From: CBDATA01 sp965215615
GTDB taxonomy: Bacteria; Acidobacteriota; Vicinamibacteria; Marinacidobacterales; Marinacidobacteraceae
DNA: 64,000 nucleotides
NCBI GenBank assembly: GCA_965215615.1
Contig: OZ244068.1
Span: 1,860,001-1,924,000 of the forward strand
Reading direction: 5' to 3'
The position numbers were made by a program, and so were the translations under genes. A model generated the notes under the pieces. The model searched no databases. It had not been told where the DNA came from and saw nothing but the letters and a program-made list of their open reading frames with translations. Shown piece after piece: positions 8,213 to 15,556 of this stretch (position 1 is the stretch's first letter; the number at the start of each line of letters is the position of its first letter).

Positions 8213-9097
8213 ATGCGCGGCGTCTATTCGGTCCTGCCCACTCCTTTCGGCCCGGACGGGTCTTTCGACGAGGCGAGTCTCGGCCGCGTCGTGAAACTCT
8301 TTCTCGACGACGGTGTCTCGGGATTCACGGCGCTCGGAGTGACGAGCGAGGTGTCGAGACTCTCGGACCGGGAGCGGAGCCGGATCCTCGATGCCAGCAT
8401 GAGTGCGGTGGCCGGAGCCGTCCCAGTGATCGTCGGAGCCACCGGAGACGGACTCGACACCTGCCGCGAACGCTGCCGCGAAGCCGAGCGGGCCGGGGCC
8501 GCCGGGGTCATGGTCTCGCCCCCCCGTGCCCCCCGCTGCAGCTCGGCCGGGGTCCTCCGCCATTTCCGCGAGATCGCTGAGGCGATCCGCATCCCGGTCG
8601 TGATCCAGGACTTCCCGCCGATCTCGGGCTTCCACATGGAGGCGGAGTTACTCGCACGCCTCTGCCGCGAGATCCCTTCGGCGCGGATCATCAAGCTGGA
8701 AGACGCGCCCACTCCCTACAAGGCGGCCCGCATCCGGGAGCTCACCGAGGGGCTCGAAATCGGCATTTTCGGCGGGCTCGGCGGGGCCTTCCTGCTCGAG
8801 GAGCTGATCTCCGGGGCCACCGGAGCGATGACCGGCTTCGCCTATCCGAAGCTGCTGGTCGAGATCGTGCGCAAATGGGATGCGGGCGACCGCGACGGCG
8901 CGGCCCGGACCTTCTACCACTACTCCCCGGTGATGCGCTTCGAGTTCCAGGAGGGGATCGGGATGCCCATCCGCAAGGAAATGCTACGTCGCCGCGGGGC
9001 CATCGCCCATCCGGGTGCCCGGGCTCCCGCTCCGGCACTCGACCCGCCGACCCTCGAAGCCCTGGACCGCATCCTTGCCCACTTCGAACTGGGCTGA
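8213..9097 (+). CDS. DapA-family class I aldolase/dehydratase
   Basis: A 294-residue TIM-barrel protein of the dihydrodipicolinate synthase/N-acetylneuraminate lyase superfamily. The Schiff-base lysine is present in IIKLEDAP. The usual GTTGE loop is GVTSE. The YNxP motif that supplies the catalytic Tyr in DapA is replaced by IQDFPP, so it is unlikely to be true DapA. In hydroxyproline catabolism a DapA relative deaminates pyrroline-4-hydroxy-2-carboxylate to 2-oxoglutarate semialdehyde; context favours that or a similar keto-acid lyase. The start ATG follows a GATAAT-like -10 box. First gene of the plus-strand cluster. Confidence 0.83.
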   Translation: MRGVYSVLPTPFGPDGSFDEASLGRVVKLFLDDGVSGFTALGVTSEVSRLSDRERSRILDASMSAVAGAVPVIVGATGDGLDTCRERCREAERAGAAGVMVSPPRAPRCSSAGVLRHFREIAEAIRIPVVIQDFPPISGFHMEAELLARLCREIPSARIIKLEDAPTPYKAARIRELTEGLEIGIFGGLGGAFLLEELISGATGAMTGFAYPKLLVEIVRKWDAGDRDGAARTFYHYSPVMRFEFQEGIGMPIRKEMLRRRGAIAHPGARAPAPALDPPTLEALDRILAHFELG

Positions 9098-9106
9098 TCT
9101 CGACTG

Positions 9107-10009
9107 TTGGCACTGCTGAACCGGGTAGTCGTCACCCTGCTCCCGGTGCTGCCGAAGGCCGCGGTGCGCCCCTTCGCCCGGCCCTACATCGCGGGCGAAT
9201 CGGTCCGGGATCTCGTGGCGGTGACCCGGGAACTGAACGAGGCCGGGATGCTGGTGGCGGTGAGCCAGCTCGGCGAGTTCATCACCCGGCGCGAAGAGGC
9301 CGAAGAGGCGGTCCGGATCTACCGGGAGACCCTCGACGAGATCCATCGGCACTCGCTGAAGGCCTATGTCCATGTGAAACCCACGCATCTCGGCCTCGGT
9401 CTCGACTACCGGTTCTGCCGGGACCAGGTGCGCGCGGTGCTCGCCCACGCGGTCGGACGGGGCGGGACACTCATCCGGATGGACATGGAAGACAGCCCCC
9501 AGATCCAGCCGACCCTCGACATCCACCGCGATCTCCGCCCGGAGTTCCCGAACTTCGGGGTGGTGCTCCAGTCGCGGATGCGGCGGAGCCTCGGGGATGC
9601 CCGGGATCTCGCGGCGATGGGGGCCAACGTGCGCCTTTGCAAGGGCGTGTATCTCGAGCCGCCGGCACTCGCCTACCAGGAGCCGGATGTCATCCGCGAG
9701 AACTATCTGGCGATCCTCCGGGAGCTGCTCGCGGGCGGCTGCTACGTGGGGATCGCGACTCACGACGAGTGGCTCATCCTCCGGGCCGAGCGGATCCTCG
9801 ACGAGCTCGGCACGCCGCGGGACCGGTATGAATTCCAGATGCTTCACGGGGTCCGGCCCCGGCTTCGGCAGACCGTCATGGAGGCCGGGCACCGGGTGCG
9901 GGTGGGCGTTCCGTTCGGCCCGGAATGGCTGCCCTATTCGCTGCGGCGGCTGCGAAAGAACCCGGATATCGCCGGGCATGTGATGCGGGCGGTTTTCTCG
10001 CGCGACTGA
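9107..10009 (+). CDS. Proline dehydrogenase (FAD-dependent, short form)
   Basis: Oxidises L-proline to delta-1-pyrroline-5-carboxylate and passes electrons to the quinone pool. The 300-residue length matches stand-alone monofunctional enzymes. Characteristic stretches are MDMEDSP, RLCKGVYLEPP, EFQMLHGVR and the C-terminal substrate-binding helix YSLRRLRKNP. The start is TTG at 9107, ten bases after the DapA-family stop. No pyrroline-5-carboxylate dehydrogenase is seen in the window, so the next step must be encoded elsewhere. Confidence 0.93.
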   Translation: MALLNRVVVTLLPVLPKAAVRPFARPYIAGESVRDLVAVTRELNEAGMLVAVSQLGEFITRREEAEEAVRIYRETLDEIHRHSLKAYVHVKPTHLGLGLDYRFCRDQVRAVLAHAVGRGGTLIRMDMEDSPQIQPTLDIHRDLRPEFPNFGVVLQSRMRRSLGDARDLAAMGANVRLCKGVYLEPPALAYQEPDVIRENYLAILRELLAGGCYVGIATHDEWLILRAERILDELGTPRDRYEFQMLHGVRPRLRQTVMEAGHRVRVGVPFGPEWLPYSLRRLRKNPDIAGHVMRAVFSRD

Positions 10010-10041
10010 CGTACCCGGCGGGCGGATAGACTCGCCGGCCC

Positions 10042-11016
10042 ATGGTGCTCATCCTCAAGGAGCGGGATGTGGCCGAGGTCCTCTCGATGGGGGACGCGGT
10101 TCGACTTCTCGAAGAATCTTTCCGACTGCATGCCGAGGGGAAAACCTCGTTGGCACCGCGGCTCGTGATGCCGCTCGCCGGAGACGCGGGCAATTTCCGC
10201 ATCATGGCGGCGGTGATCCCGGACCGGAACAGCTTCGGGCTGAAGACGCTCACCGGCACTCCGGGCAAGCGCGCTCCCGAGGACACCTGGTTCGCCCTCC
10301 TCCACTTCGACTGGACCACCGGGGCACTCCGGGCGGTGCTGCCCGGCGGCTACATCACCGGAACCCGCACCGGGGCGGCGAGCGGGGTCGCTACCCGGCA
10401 TCTGGCCCGCGAGGATGCCTCGGTCCTCGGGCTGATCGGGGCCGGCTTCCAGGGGAAAAACCAGGTGGCCGCGGTGCGCGAAGTGCGGCAGATCCGCAAG
10501 GCACGGATCCACGACGTGGTTCCGGCGGCGGCCGAATCGCTTGCCGCAGCGCTCCGGGAAGAAGGAATCGAAGCGGTGGCGGTCGAAACTGCAGAAGAAG
10601 CGATCCGGGGCGCGGATATCGCGTGCGCTGCCACCACCGCGAAGAGCCCGGTGATCGAAGCCGACTGGCTGTCTCCCGGGATGCATGTGAACTCGGTGGG
10701 TGCCAACGCCCCGGTAAAGCGGGAAGTCGCCGCCGAAGCGTTCGCCCGCTGCCGGGTGGTCCCGGACTTCCAGACCCAGGTTCTCGAAGAAGCGGGAGAC
10801 CTGATCGCGGCGATCCGGGACGGCGCGTTCGCGGTTTCGGACATCCACGCCGAGCTCGGCGACATCGTGGCCGGCAAGGCCCCCGGCCGGGAGGGCGACG
10901 AGATCACTCTCTTCAAGTCGGTCGGGGTGGCGATCGAGGACGTGATCTGCGCGAGCCACGTCTATGAGCAGGCGCTCGCCCGCGGACTCGGCCAGCGAGT
11001 GAGCCTTCAGACATGA
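10042..11016 (+). CDS. Second ornithine cyclodeaminase-family reductase
   Basis: A 324-residue paralogue of the minus-strand gene at 7172-8170, with the same landmarks: TGTRTGAASGVATRHLA, nucleotide-binding LGLIGAGFQGKNQ, HVNSVGANAP and ELGDIVAGKAPG. Its N-terminus and substrate loop (FGLKTLTGTPGKR) differ, so the two paralogues may reduce different cyclic imines. It ends by ATGA overlap with the transporter gene, which supports translational coupling. Likely step: reduction of pyrroline-2-carboxylate, made by AcnX, to L-proline. Ornithine cyclodeaminase activity is an alternative. Confidence 0.86.
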   Translation: MVLILKERDVAEVLSMGDAVRLLEESFRLHAEGKTSLAPRLVMPLAGDAGNFRIMAAVIPDRNSFGLKTLTGTPGKRAPEDTWFALLHFDWTTGALRAVLPGGYITGTRTGAASGVATRHLAREDASVLGLIGAGFQGKNQVAAVREVRQIRKARIHDVVPAAAESLAAALREEGIEAVAVETAEEAIRGADIACAATTAKSPVIEADWLSPGMHVNSVGANAPVKREVAAEAFARCRVVPDFQTQVLEEAGDLIAAIRDGAFAVSDIHAELGDIVAGKAPGREGDEITLFKSVGVAIEDVICASHVYEQALARGLGQRVSLQT

Positions 11017-12482
11017 CGCGCACTCCGGCCCGCTTCAGCTCCTCGTGGGCGGTGCTGCTCGCCACCATCGGCATGGCGGTGGGCACCGGGAACATCTGGC
11101 GCTTCCCGCGGATCGCCGCGCAGAACGGCGGCGGAGAGTTCCTGATCCCCTGGCTGATCTTCCTCGTCCTCTGGGCGATTCCCCTGCTGCTCGCCGAGTT
11201 CGCGATCGGCAAGCGCTCCCGAAGAAGCCCGGCCGCCGCCGTCGGCGCGACAATCGGCGGGGGGCGCAACTGGATGGGGCTTTTCATCGGGTTCGTCACC
11301 GTCTTCATCACCTTCTACTACTCGGTGGTGGTCGGCTGGTGCCTGAAATATCTGGTGGCTTCCGCGACCGGGCAGCTCCAGGGTGCCGACATGGAGGCTT
11401 TCTGGCAGAGCTTCCGGATGAGCGGAACGGAGCCGCTGATCTACCACGGAGTCTCGGTGGCGATCACCGCCTTCATCATCTACCGCGGCGTTTCGGCGGG
11501 CATCGAACGGGTAAACCGCTACCTGATCCCCACCCTGTTCATCCTGCTGGTGGGGGCGGCCATCCGCGCGGTCACCCTGCCGGGCGCGGCCGACGGCCTC
11601 CGCTTCCTGTTCCTTCCGGATCTCGCCAACCTGGCGGACTACCGGATCTGGCTCGCAGCCCTCACCCAGACCGCGTGGAGCACCGGCGCGGGCTGGGGCC
11701 TCGTCATCGTGCTGGGGAGCTACATCAAGAGCGATCAGGGCTTCGTCCGGACCGGCATCCTCTCGGCGGTCGCGAACAACCTGGCATCGCTGCTCGCCGG
11801 GGTCGCGGTGATCGGGTCGGTGTTCGCGCTCAGCGCTTCGGCCGAATCCATCGAGGCGGCGTTCGGAGCGGGGAACGAAGGGCTCACCTTCCTCTGGCTG
11901 CCGAGGCTCTTCCTCGAGATGCCGGGCGGCGCGGTGATGCTGCCGCTTTTCTTCCTCGCGCTTTCCTGCGCCGCCATCTCTTCGTTCGTCACCCAGCTCG
12001 AACTCGTGAACCGCATGGTCATGGATGTCGGGCTGCCACGGAAGCGCTCGGTTCCGGCGGTTGCGGTCCTTACCTTCGCCTGCGGCATCCCGTCGGCGAT
12101 CTCCATGGGGTTCTTCAACAACCAGGACTGGACCTGGGGCGCAGGGCTCATGATCTCGGGCCTGTTCGTCGCGCTCACCGTCATCCGCGCCGGGGCCGCC
12201 CGGTTCCGGGAGGATTACCTGAACAGTTCCCACGAGGAGTGGCGCGTCGGCCGCTGGTTCGATGTCCTCATCACCTGGGTGGTGCCGCTCGAATTCATCG
12301 CGCTCATCACCTGGTGGGTGGTCGGCGCGGCCCGGGAGTCGGGCGGCGACTGGTGGCATCCGGTGGGGTTGACCGTCGGCACGGTCGCGCTTCAGTCGGG
12401 ACTGCTCGCGCTCCTGTGCCTCGTGGCGGGTGGTGCGGTCTGGAGACGGGCCCGCGCTGCTGCTTCGGAAGCGGACGACTAG
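11013..12482 (+). CDS. SLC6/NSS family sodium-dependent transporter
   Basis: A 489-residue polytopic inner-membrane protein with about 11-12 membrane segments. The NSS signature is intact: SSWAVLLATIGMAVGTGNIWRFP in TM1, which holds the unwound sodium and substrate site, and GGEFLIPW in TM2. LeuT-like members import amino acids with sodium. Its place between proline enzymes suggests uptake of proline, hydroxyproline or related amino acids; substrate specificity cannot be read from the sequence. The gene starts within the stop of the upstream reductase (ATGA). Confidence 0.92.
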   Translation: MTRTPARFSSSWAVLLATIGMAVGTGNIWRFPRIAAQNGGGEFLIPWLIFLVLWAIPLLLAEFAIGKRSRRSPAAAVGATIGGGRNWMGLFIGFVTVFITFYYSVVVGWCLKYLVASATGQLQGADMEAFWQSFRMSGTEPLIYHGVSVAITAFIIYRGVSAGIERVNRYLIPTLFILLVGAAIRAVTLPGAADGLRFLFLPDLANLADYRIWLAALTQTAWSTGAGWGLVIVLGSYIKSDQGFVRTGILSAVANNLASLLAGVAVIGSVFALSASAESIEAAFGAGNEGLTFLWLPRLFLEMPGGAVMLPLFFLALSCAAISSFVTQLELVNRMVMDVGLPRKRSVPAVAVLTFACGIPSAISMGFFNNQDWTWGAGLMISGLFVALTVIRAGAARFREDYLNSSHEEWRVGRWFDVLITWVVPLEFIALITWWVVGAARESGGDWWHPVGLTVGTVALQSGLLALLCLVAGGAVWRRARAAASEADD

Positions 12483-12500
12483 AAGCCCGGACAGGGTTCG

Positions 12501-13778
12501 ATGGGGGTCAGGTTCGCCGAAACGGATCGGGCGGCCCTCGCCGGGGAGCGCGGCGAGGCGGCCCGGCTGGCCATGCGGATCCTCGTACGGATGGCTGAGG
12601 TGCGCGGTGCCCGGGAGATGCTCGATATCGAGAGCGCCCACATAGACAGCACGATCTACGTGGGAGATGCCGGGCTCGAATTCGCCGAAAAGCTCGCCGG
12701 ACTCGGGGCGCGGGTGGTGGTTCCCTCGACGCTCAACGTAAGTGGCCTCGACGAGCATCACTACCGGGAATGGGCCGTCCCCGCCGACTGGGCCGAAAAA
12801 TCGGCGCGGCAGATGCGCGCCTACGCATCCATGGGCACGACTGCCACCTGGACCTGCGCGCCCTACCAGACGAGTCCCCTGCCCCGCTTCGGCCAGCAGA
12901 TCGCCTGGGGGGAATCGAATGCCGTCTGCTTCGCCAATTCGGTGATCGGTGCCCGGACCGAGCGTTATCCGGATCTCCTCGACATCTGCGCGGCGATCAC
13001 CGGACGGGCACCGGCGGTCGGCCTGCATCTCGAAGAAAACCGGATCGCGACCCGCGTGCTGGAACTCGAGAACATCCCGGTTTCGCTCGCGGCAGCCGAC
13101 GACTTCTATCCGGTGCTCGGACACCTGCTCGGAACCTTCGCGGAAGAGGAAGTGACGGCCATCTCCGGCCTGCCGGTGACACCTTCGGAAGACCGGTTGA
13201 AGGCGCTCGGAGCCGCCGCCGCATCCTCGGGAGCGGTCGCGCTCTTCCACATTCCGGGAGTGACTCCGGAGGCTCCGACCCTGAAGGATGCCCTCGGCGG
13301 GCGAGCTCCACGAGTCACGCACCGGGTGGGTGTCCCGGCGCTGCGACAGGCGCGGCGCGAACTGAGCACCGGGGAAGACGGCTCTCTCGATCTCGTGGTC
13401 CTGGGGAGTCCGCACTTTTCGCTCGCCGAGTTCCGGACGCTCGCTTCCGCAATCCGCACCCGCGGCGGGGAGCGGGCCGCCGGTTGCGAGTTCCTGGTGA
13501 CGACCAGCCGCATCGTCCGCGACCTGGCCGACCGCGCCGGGCTTCTCGAACCGCTCCTCGGCTTCGGGGGCAGGCTGACCGTGGACACCTGCATCCTGGC
13601 CACTCCGATGCTCGAAAAGGGTGTCCGGCGGATCATGACCAACTCGGCGAAGTACGCCTGGTACGCCCCAGGACTGCTCGGTGCCGGCGTGGCGTTCGGG
13701 AGCCTCGAGGAATGTGTGGAGTCGGCGAAACAGGGCCGGGTGATCCGCTCGTCCGGAGCGTGGAACGGGGCGGGTTGA
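12501..13778 (+). CDS. Aconitase X large subunit (cis-3-hydroxy-L-proline dehydratase)
   Basis: The 425-residue AcnX catalytic domain (formerly DUF521, aconitase-like fold). Family landmarks: AHIDSTIYVGDAGLEFAEKL, VVVPSTLNVSGLD, TATWTCAPYQ with an iron-sulfur Cys, AWGESNAVCFANSVIGART, and the C-terminal DTCILATPM and TNSAKYAWYAPG. Characterised bacterial AcnX proteins dehydrate cis-3-hydroxy-L-proline to pyrroline-2-carboxylate; others in archaea act on mevalonate-5-phosphate. The neighbouring reductases and proline dehydrogenase make the hydroxyproline role strongly favoured. The small subunit follows after one base. Confidence 0.92.
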   Translation: MGVRFAETDRAALAGERGEAARLAMRILVRMAEVRGAREMLDIESAHIDSTIYVGDAGLEFAEKLAGLGARVVVPSTLNVSGLDEHHYREWAVPADWAEKSARQMRAYASMGTTATWTCAPYQTSPLPRFGQQIAWGESNAVCFANSVIGARTERYPDLLDICAAITGRAPAVGLHLEENRIATRVLELENIPVSLAAADDFYPVLGHLLGTFAEEEVTAISGLPVTPSEDRLKALGAAAASSGAVALFHIPGVTPEAPTLKDALGGRAPRVTHRVGVPALRQARRELSTGEDGSLDLVVLGSPHFSLAEFRTLASAIRTRGGERAAGCEFLVTTSRIVRDLADRAGLLEPLLGFGGRLTVDTCILATPMLEKGVRRIMTNSAKYAWYAPGLLGAGVAFGSLEECVESAKQGRVIRSSGAWNGAG

Positions 13779-14958
13779 GGTGACGGGACAGCCGCTCGTG
13801 ATCGCCGGCCGCGCCGTGATCGCCGGCTCTGCCGTGATCGCTGGCCGCGCCGTGATCGCCGGCTCTGCCGAGGGGCCACTCCTCCACGCGCAGGAGCCAC
13901 TCAGCTTCTGGGGCGGGTACGATGCCGAAAAAGGCCGCATCACCGACACCCACCACCCGCTCGCCGGAAAGAACGCCGCCGGAACGATCCTCGCGATCCC
14001 GGCCACCCGCGGCTCCTCCACCACGACCGCGGTCCTGCTCGAAGCGATCCGGCACGGCACCGCTCCGGCGGCCTTCGTGACCCGCGAGGTGGATGCCTTC
14101 CTCGCCCTCGCCTGCATCGTGGGGGAAGAGCTCTATGGGAAGTCGCCGGCGGTCGTCGCCGTGGGGGCGGCCTTCGCTTCGCTCGCGGACAAGGAGATGG
14201 CGGAGGTTCACGACGGGGTTGTCCGCCTGCGCTGAGACGGACAAGGAGACAGACAGGGCACTTCCGATCTGGCACTTCCGATCTGGCACTTCCGATCTGG
14301 CACTTCCGATCAGGCACTTCCGATCTGGCACTTCCGATCTGGCGGGCTCCCACGCCCCGGCGCGCCGCCGTTCGAGCCGGATGCGGCCGGTGACGCCGAA
14401 GATCACCACCGAATAGACCACTCCGGCACCGCTCAGGACGATTCGTCCGGAACCGGAAGCCCCGAAAGGCGTGAACGAGACCATGTCGGCAAAGCCGATC
14501 GCGCGACCCGGCAGGCTTTCTTCTCCCGGAAGATCGCCCGGCGTCCCGAGGCGCACTCCCGGGTAGCGATCTCCGAAACGCCACGGCTCGAGAAGGACGC
14601 GCTCCACCCCTTCCTCGATCTCCCGGCGCGAAACGCCGTTGTTGTTTCCGTCGAGATAGACACCGATCCAGGGGCTTTCCGGATTTCCGGGGTCCGGCTG
14701 TCCGGGCGGATCGAAGACCACCGCCACGTTGGCCGCCCGCGCCGCGGCCTGGGCCCGCGCTTTCTGGAAGAGCGTCCGGAGCCCGAGCGCCGCGGCGTGG
14801 ACCCGCTGCGCCCGGAGCCCGTTCAGCACCGGCGGCATGGCGACACCGGCGAGAACTCCCATCACGAGAAGCGCGATCAGCAACTCGGTGAGGGTGTATC
14901 CCGTGGAGACACCGACCGGATGCCGGCTACGCGGAAAACGCCGGGGAAACGAGCCCAC
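13633..14958 (-). CDS. Type IV/II pseudopilin (GspH/FimT-like) whose stop is lost at a tandem repeat
   Basis: A prepilin leader with arginines ends in G, then YTLTELLIALLVMGVLAG, the classic N-methylated pilin helix (Gly/Tyr cleavage, Glu at +5). The GspH domain follows (VVFDPPGQP, GVYLDGNNNG, GRAIGFADMVSFTPFG, VVIFGVTGRIRLERR) and should end near GAWEPA at about 14343. Instead the frame enters six 14-bp repeats, encoding SEVPDRKCQIGSA-like peptides, and has no stop until 13633, deep antisense to the AcnX genes. I chose the GTG at 14958; an ATG at 15018 is possible. Residues past 14343 are unlikely to be native. Role: minor pilin for type IV pili or DNA uptake, next to a ComEA-like gene. Confidence 0.75.
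   Translation of the reverse strand: MGSFPRRFPRSRHPVGVSTGYTLTELLIALLVMGVLAGVAMPPVLNGLRAQRVHAAALGLRTLFQKARAQAAARAANVAVVFDPPGQPDPGNPESPWIGVYLDGNNNGVSRREIEEGVERVLLEPWRFGDRYPGVRLGTPGDLPGEESLPGRAIGFADMVSFTPFGASGSGRIVLSGAGVVYSVVIFGVTGRIRLERRRAGAWEPARSEVPDRKCLIGSARSEVPDRKCQIGSALSVSLSVSAQADNPVVNLRHLLVRERSEGRPHGDDRRRLPIELFPHDAGEGEEGIHLAGHEGRRSGAVPDRFEQDRGRGGGAAGGRDREDRSGGVLSGERVVGVGDAAFFGIVPAPEAEWLLRVEEWPLGRAGDHGAASDHGRAGDHGAAGDHERLSRHLNPPRSTLRTSGSPGPVSPTPHIPRGSRTPRRHRAVLGRTRRTSPSWS
13780..14235 (+). CDS. Aconitase X small subunit with N-terminal repeat expansion
   Basis: The swivelling domain of AcnX (DUF126 family), about 150 residues, made as a separate polypeptide that pairs with the large subunit. 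Conserved stretches are EGPLLHAQEPLSFWGG, HPLAGKNAAG, GSSTTTAVLLEAI and GTAPAAFV. The GTG start is one base past the large-subunit stop. The usual single GRAxxGxAEG strand is preceded by extra copies, VIAGRAVIAGSA repeated twice, encoded by an 18-bp tandem repeat (13798-13869). This adds about 18 residues at the N-terminus, apparently tolerated because the frame is kept. Confidence 0.9.
   Translation: MTGQPLVIAGRAVIAGSAVIAGRAVIAGSAEGPLLHAQEPLSFWGGYDAEKGRITDTHHPLAGKNAAGTILAIPATRGSSTTTAVLLEAIRHGTAPAAFVTREVDAFLALACIVGEELYGKSPAVVAVGAAFASLADKEMAEVHDGVVRLR
13798..13869 (+). repeat. 18-bp in-frame tandem repeat in the AcnX small-subunit gene
   Basis: Four head-to-tail 18-bp units: GTGATCGCCGGCCGCGCC, then GTGATCGCCGGCTCTGCC, then the pair again with a single C-to-T change. 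They can also be read as two 36-bp units. Each unit encodes VIAGRA or VIAGSA, so copy-number change keeps the frame. It lies at the extreme 5' end of the gene, and each unit begins with a potential GTG start codon. Confidence 0.95.
14259..14342. repeat. 14-bp tandem repeat, six copies
   Basis: Six contiguous copies of CACTTCCGATCTGG, with one variant (T to A in copy 4). There are no spacers, so it is a microsatellite-like array rather than CRISPR. It sits between the stop of the AcnX small-subunit gene and the 3' end of the convergent pseudopilin gene, where that gene's stop codon would be expected. Because 14 is not a multiple of three, each gain or loss of a copy changes the pseudopilin reading frame. 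Confidence 0.97.
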
Positions 14959-15295
14959 GGTCGCCGTGCGAAGGGGTCTCTGGCCCGTCGAGAGGAGTTC
15001 CCGGACGATCCTCCGCATCGCCGCCGACGGTCACATGCGGCTTGATGCGTTCGAAGGTCCGCTCGCCGATCCCCTGGATGTTGAGGAGCTCTTCGACCCG
15101 CGAAAACGGGCCGTTCTCGTCGCGCCACTCGATGATGCGGGCTGCGGTGGCCTTGCCGACCCGGGGAAGCTCTTCGAGTTCTTCCGCGGTGGCGGTGTTG
15201 ATGTTGATCGGCTGTTCGGGCTGGAGGGCATGAGCACCCAGCGCGACCGCGGCCGAAAGGGCGCAAGCGCCCGCGAAAAAGAGAATCCGATGCAT
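14927..15295 (-). CDS. ComEA-like exported helix-hairpin-helix DNA-binding protein
   Basis: A 122-residue protein from ATG at 15295. Residues 1-24 are a signal peptide (LFFAGACALSAAVALGAHA). The ComEA helix-hairpin-helix pair follows: ININTATAEELEELPRVG, then FSRVEELLNIQGIGERT. Such proteins bind incoming double-stranded DNA in the periplasm during transformation. The next gene downstream is a pseudopilin, which fits a DNA-uptake or pilus role. The frame is open upstream to 15400, but the internal ATG gives the signal peptide. The last ~25 residues are disordered. Confidence 0.85.
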   Translation of the reverse strand: MHRILFFAGACALSAAVALGAHALQPEQPININTATAEELEELPRVGKATAARIIEWRDENGPFSRVEELLNIQGIGERTFERIKPHVTVGGDAEDRPGTPLDGPETPSHGDRGLVSPAFSA

Positions 15296-15556
15296 GAAGG
15301 CCTCCTTGGGGCTTTCCGGAAAGACATCCGCCGGACGATTCCGGCGAATCCGGAAGCCGCAAGAGGCGCGCCCGAAAGGAAGCGATGCGCCAAAAATCAC
15401 ACAAGTTATTGACTTTTATGACTTTAAACCAGATTTTTGTCGACCAGAAACCTCGCCGGAAAACGGGTGTGTCAACAGCGGTGGACAGGCCCCGTCAACC
15501 AGGGTTGCACACCGTCGCTTCTGGTTGACACCGCCGGATCGGACGACGGAAGCGGA

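Noticed and set aside
11007..14117. 1036-codon minus-strand frame across the transporter and AcnX genes
   Set aside because: Antisense shadow of four well-supported plus-strand genes; repetitive Asp/Gly/Arg composition.
14259..14342. Possible CRISPR array
   Set aside because: Units are contiguous 14-mers with no spacers and no cas genes nearby.
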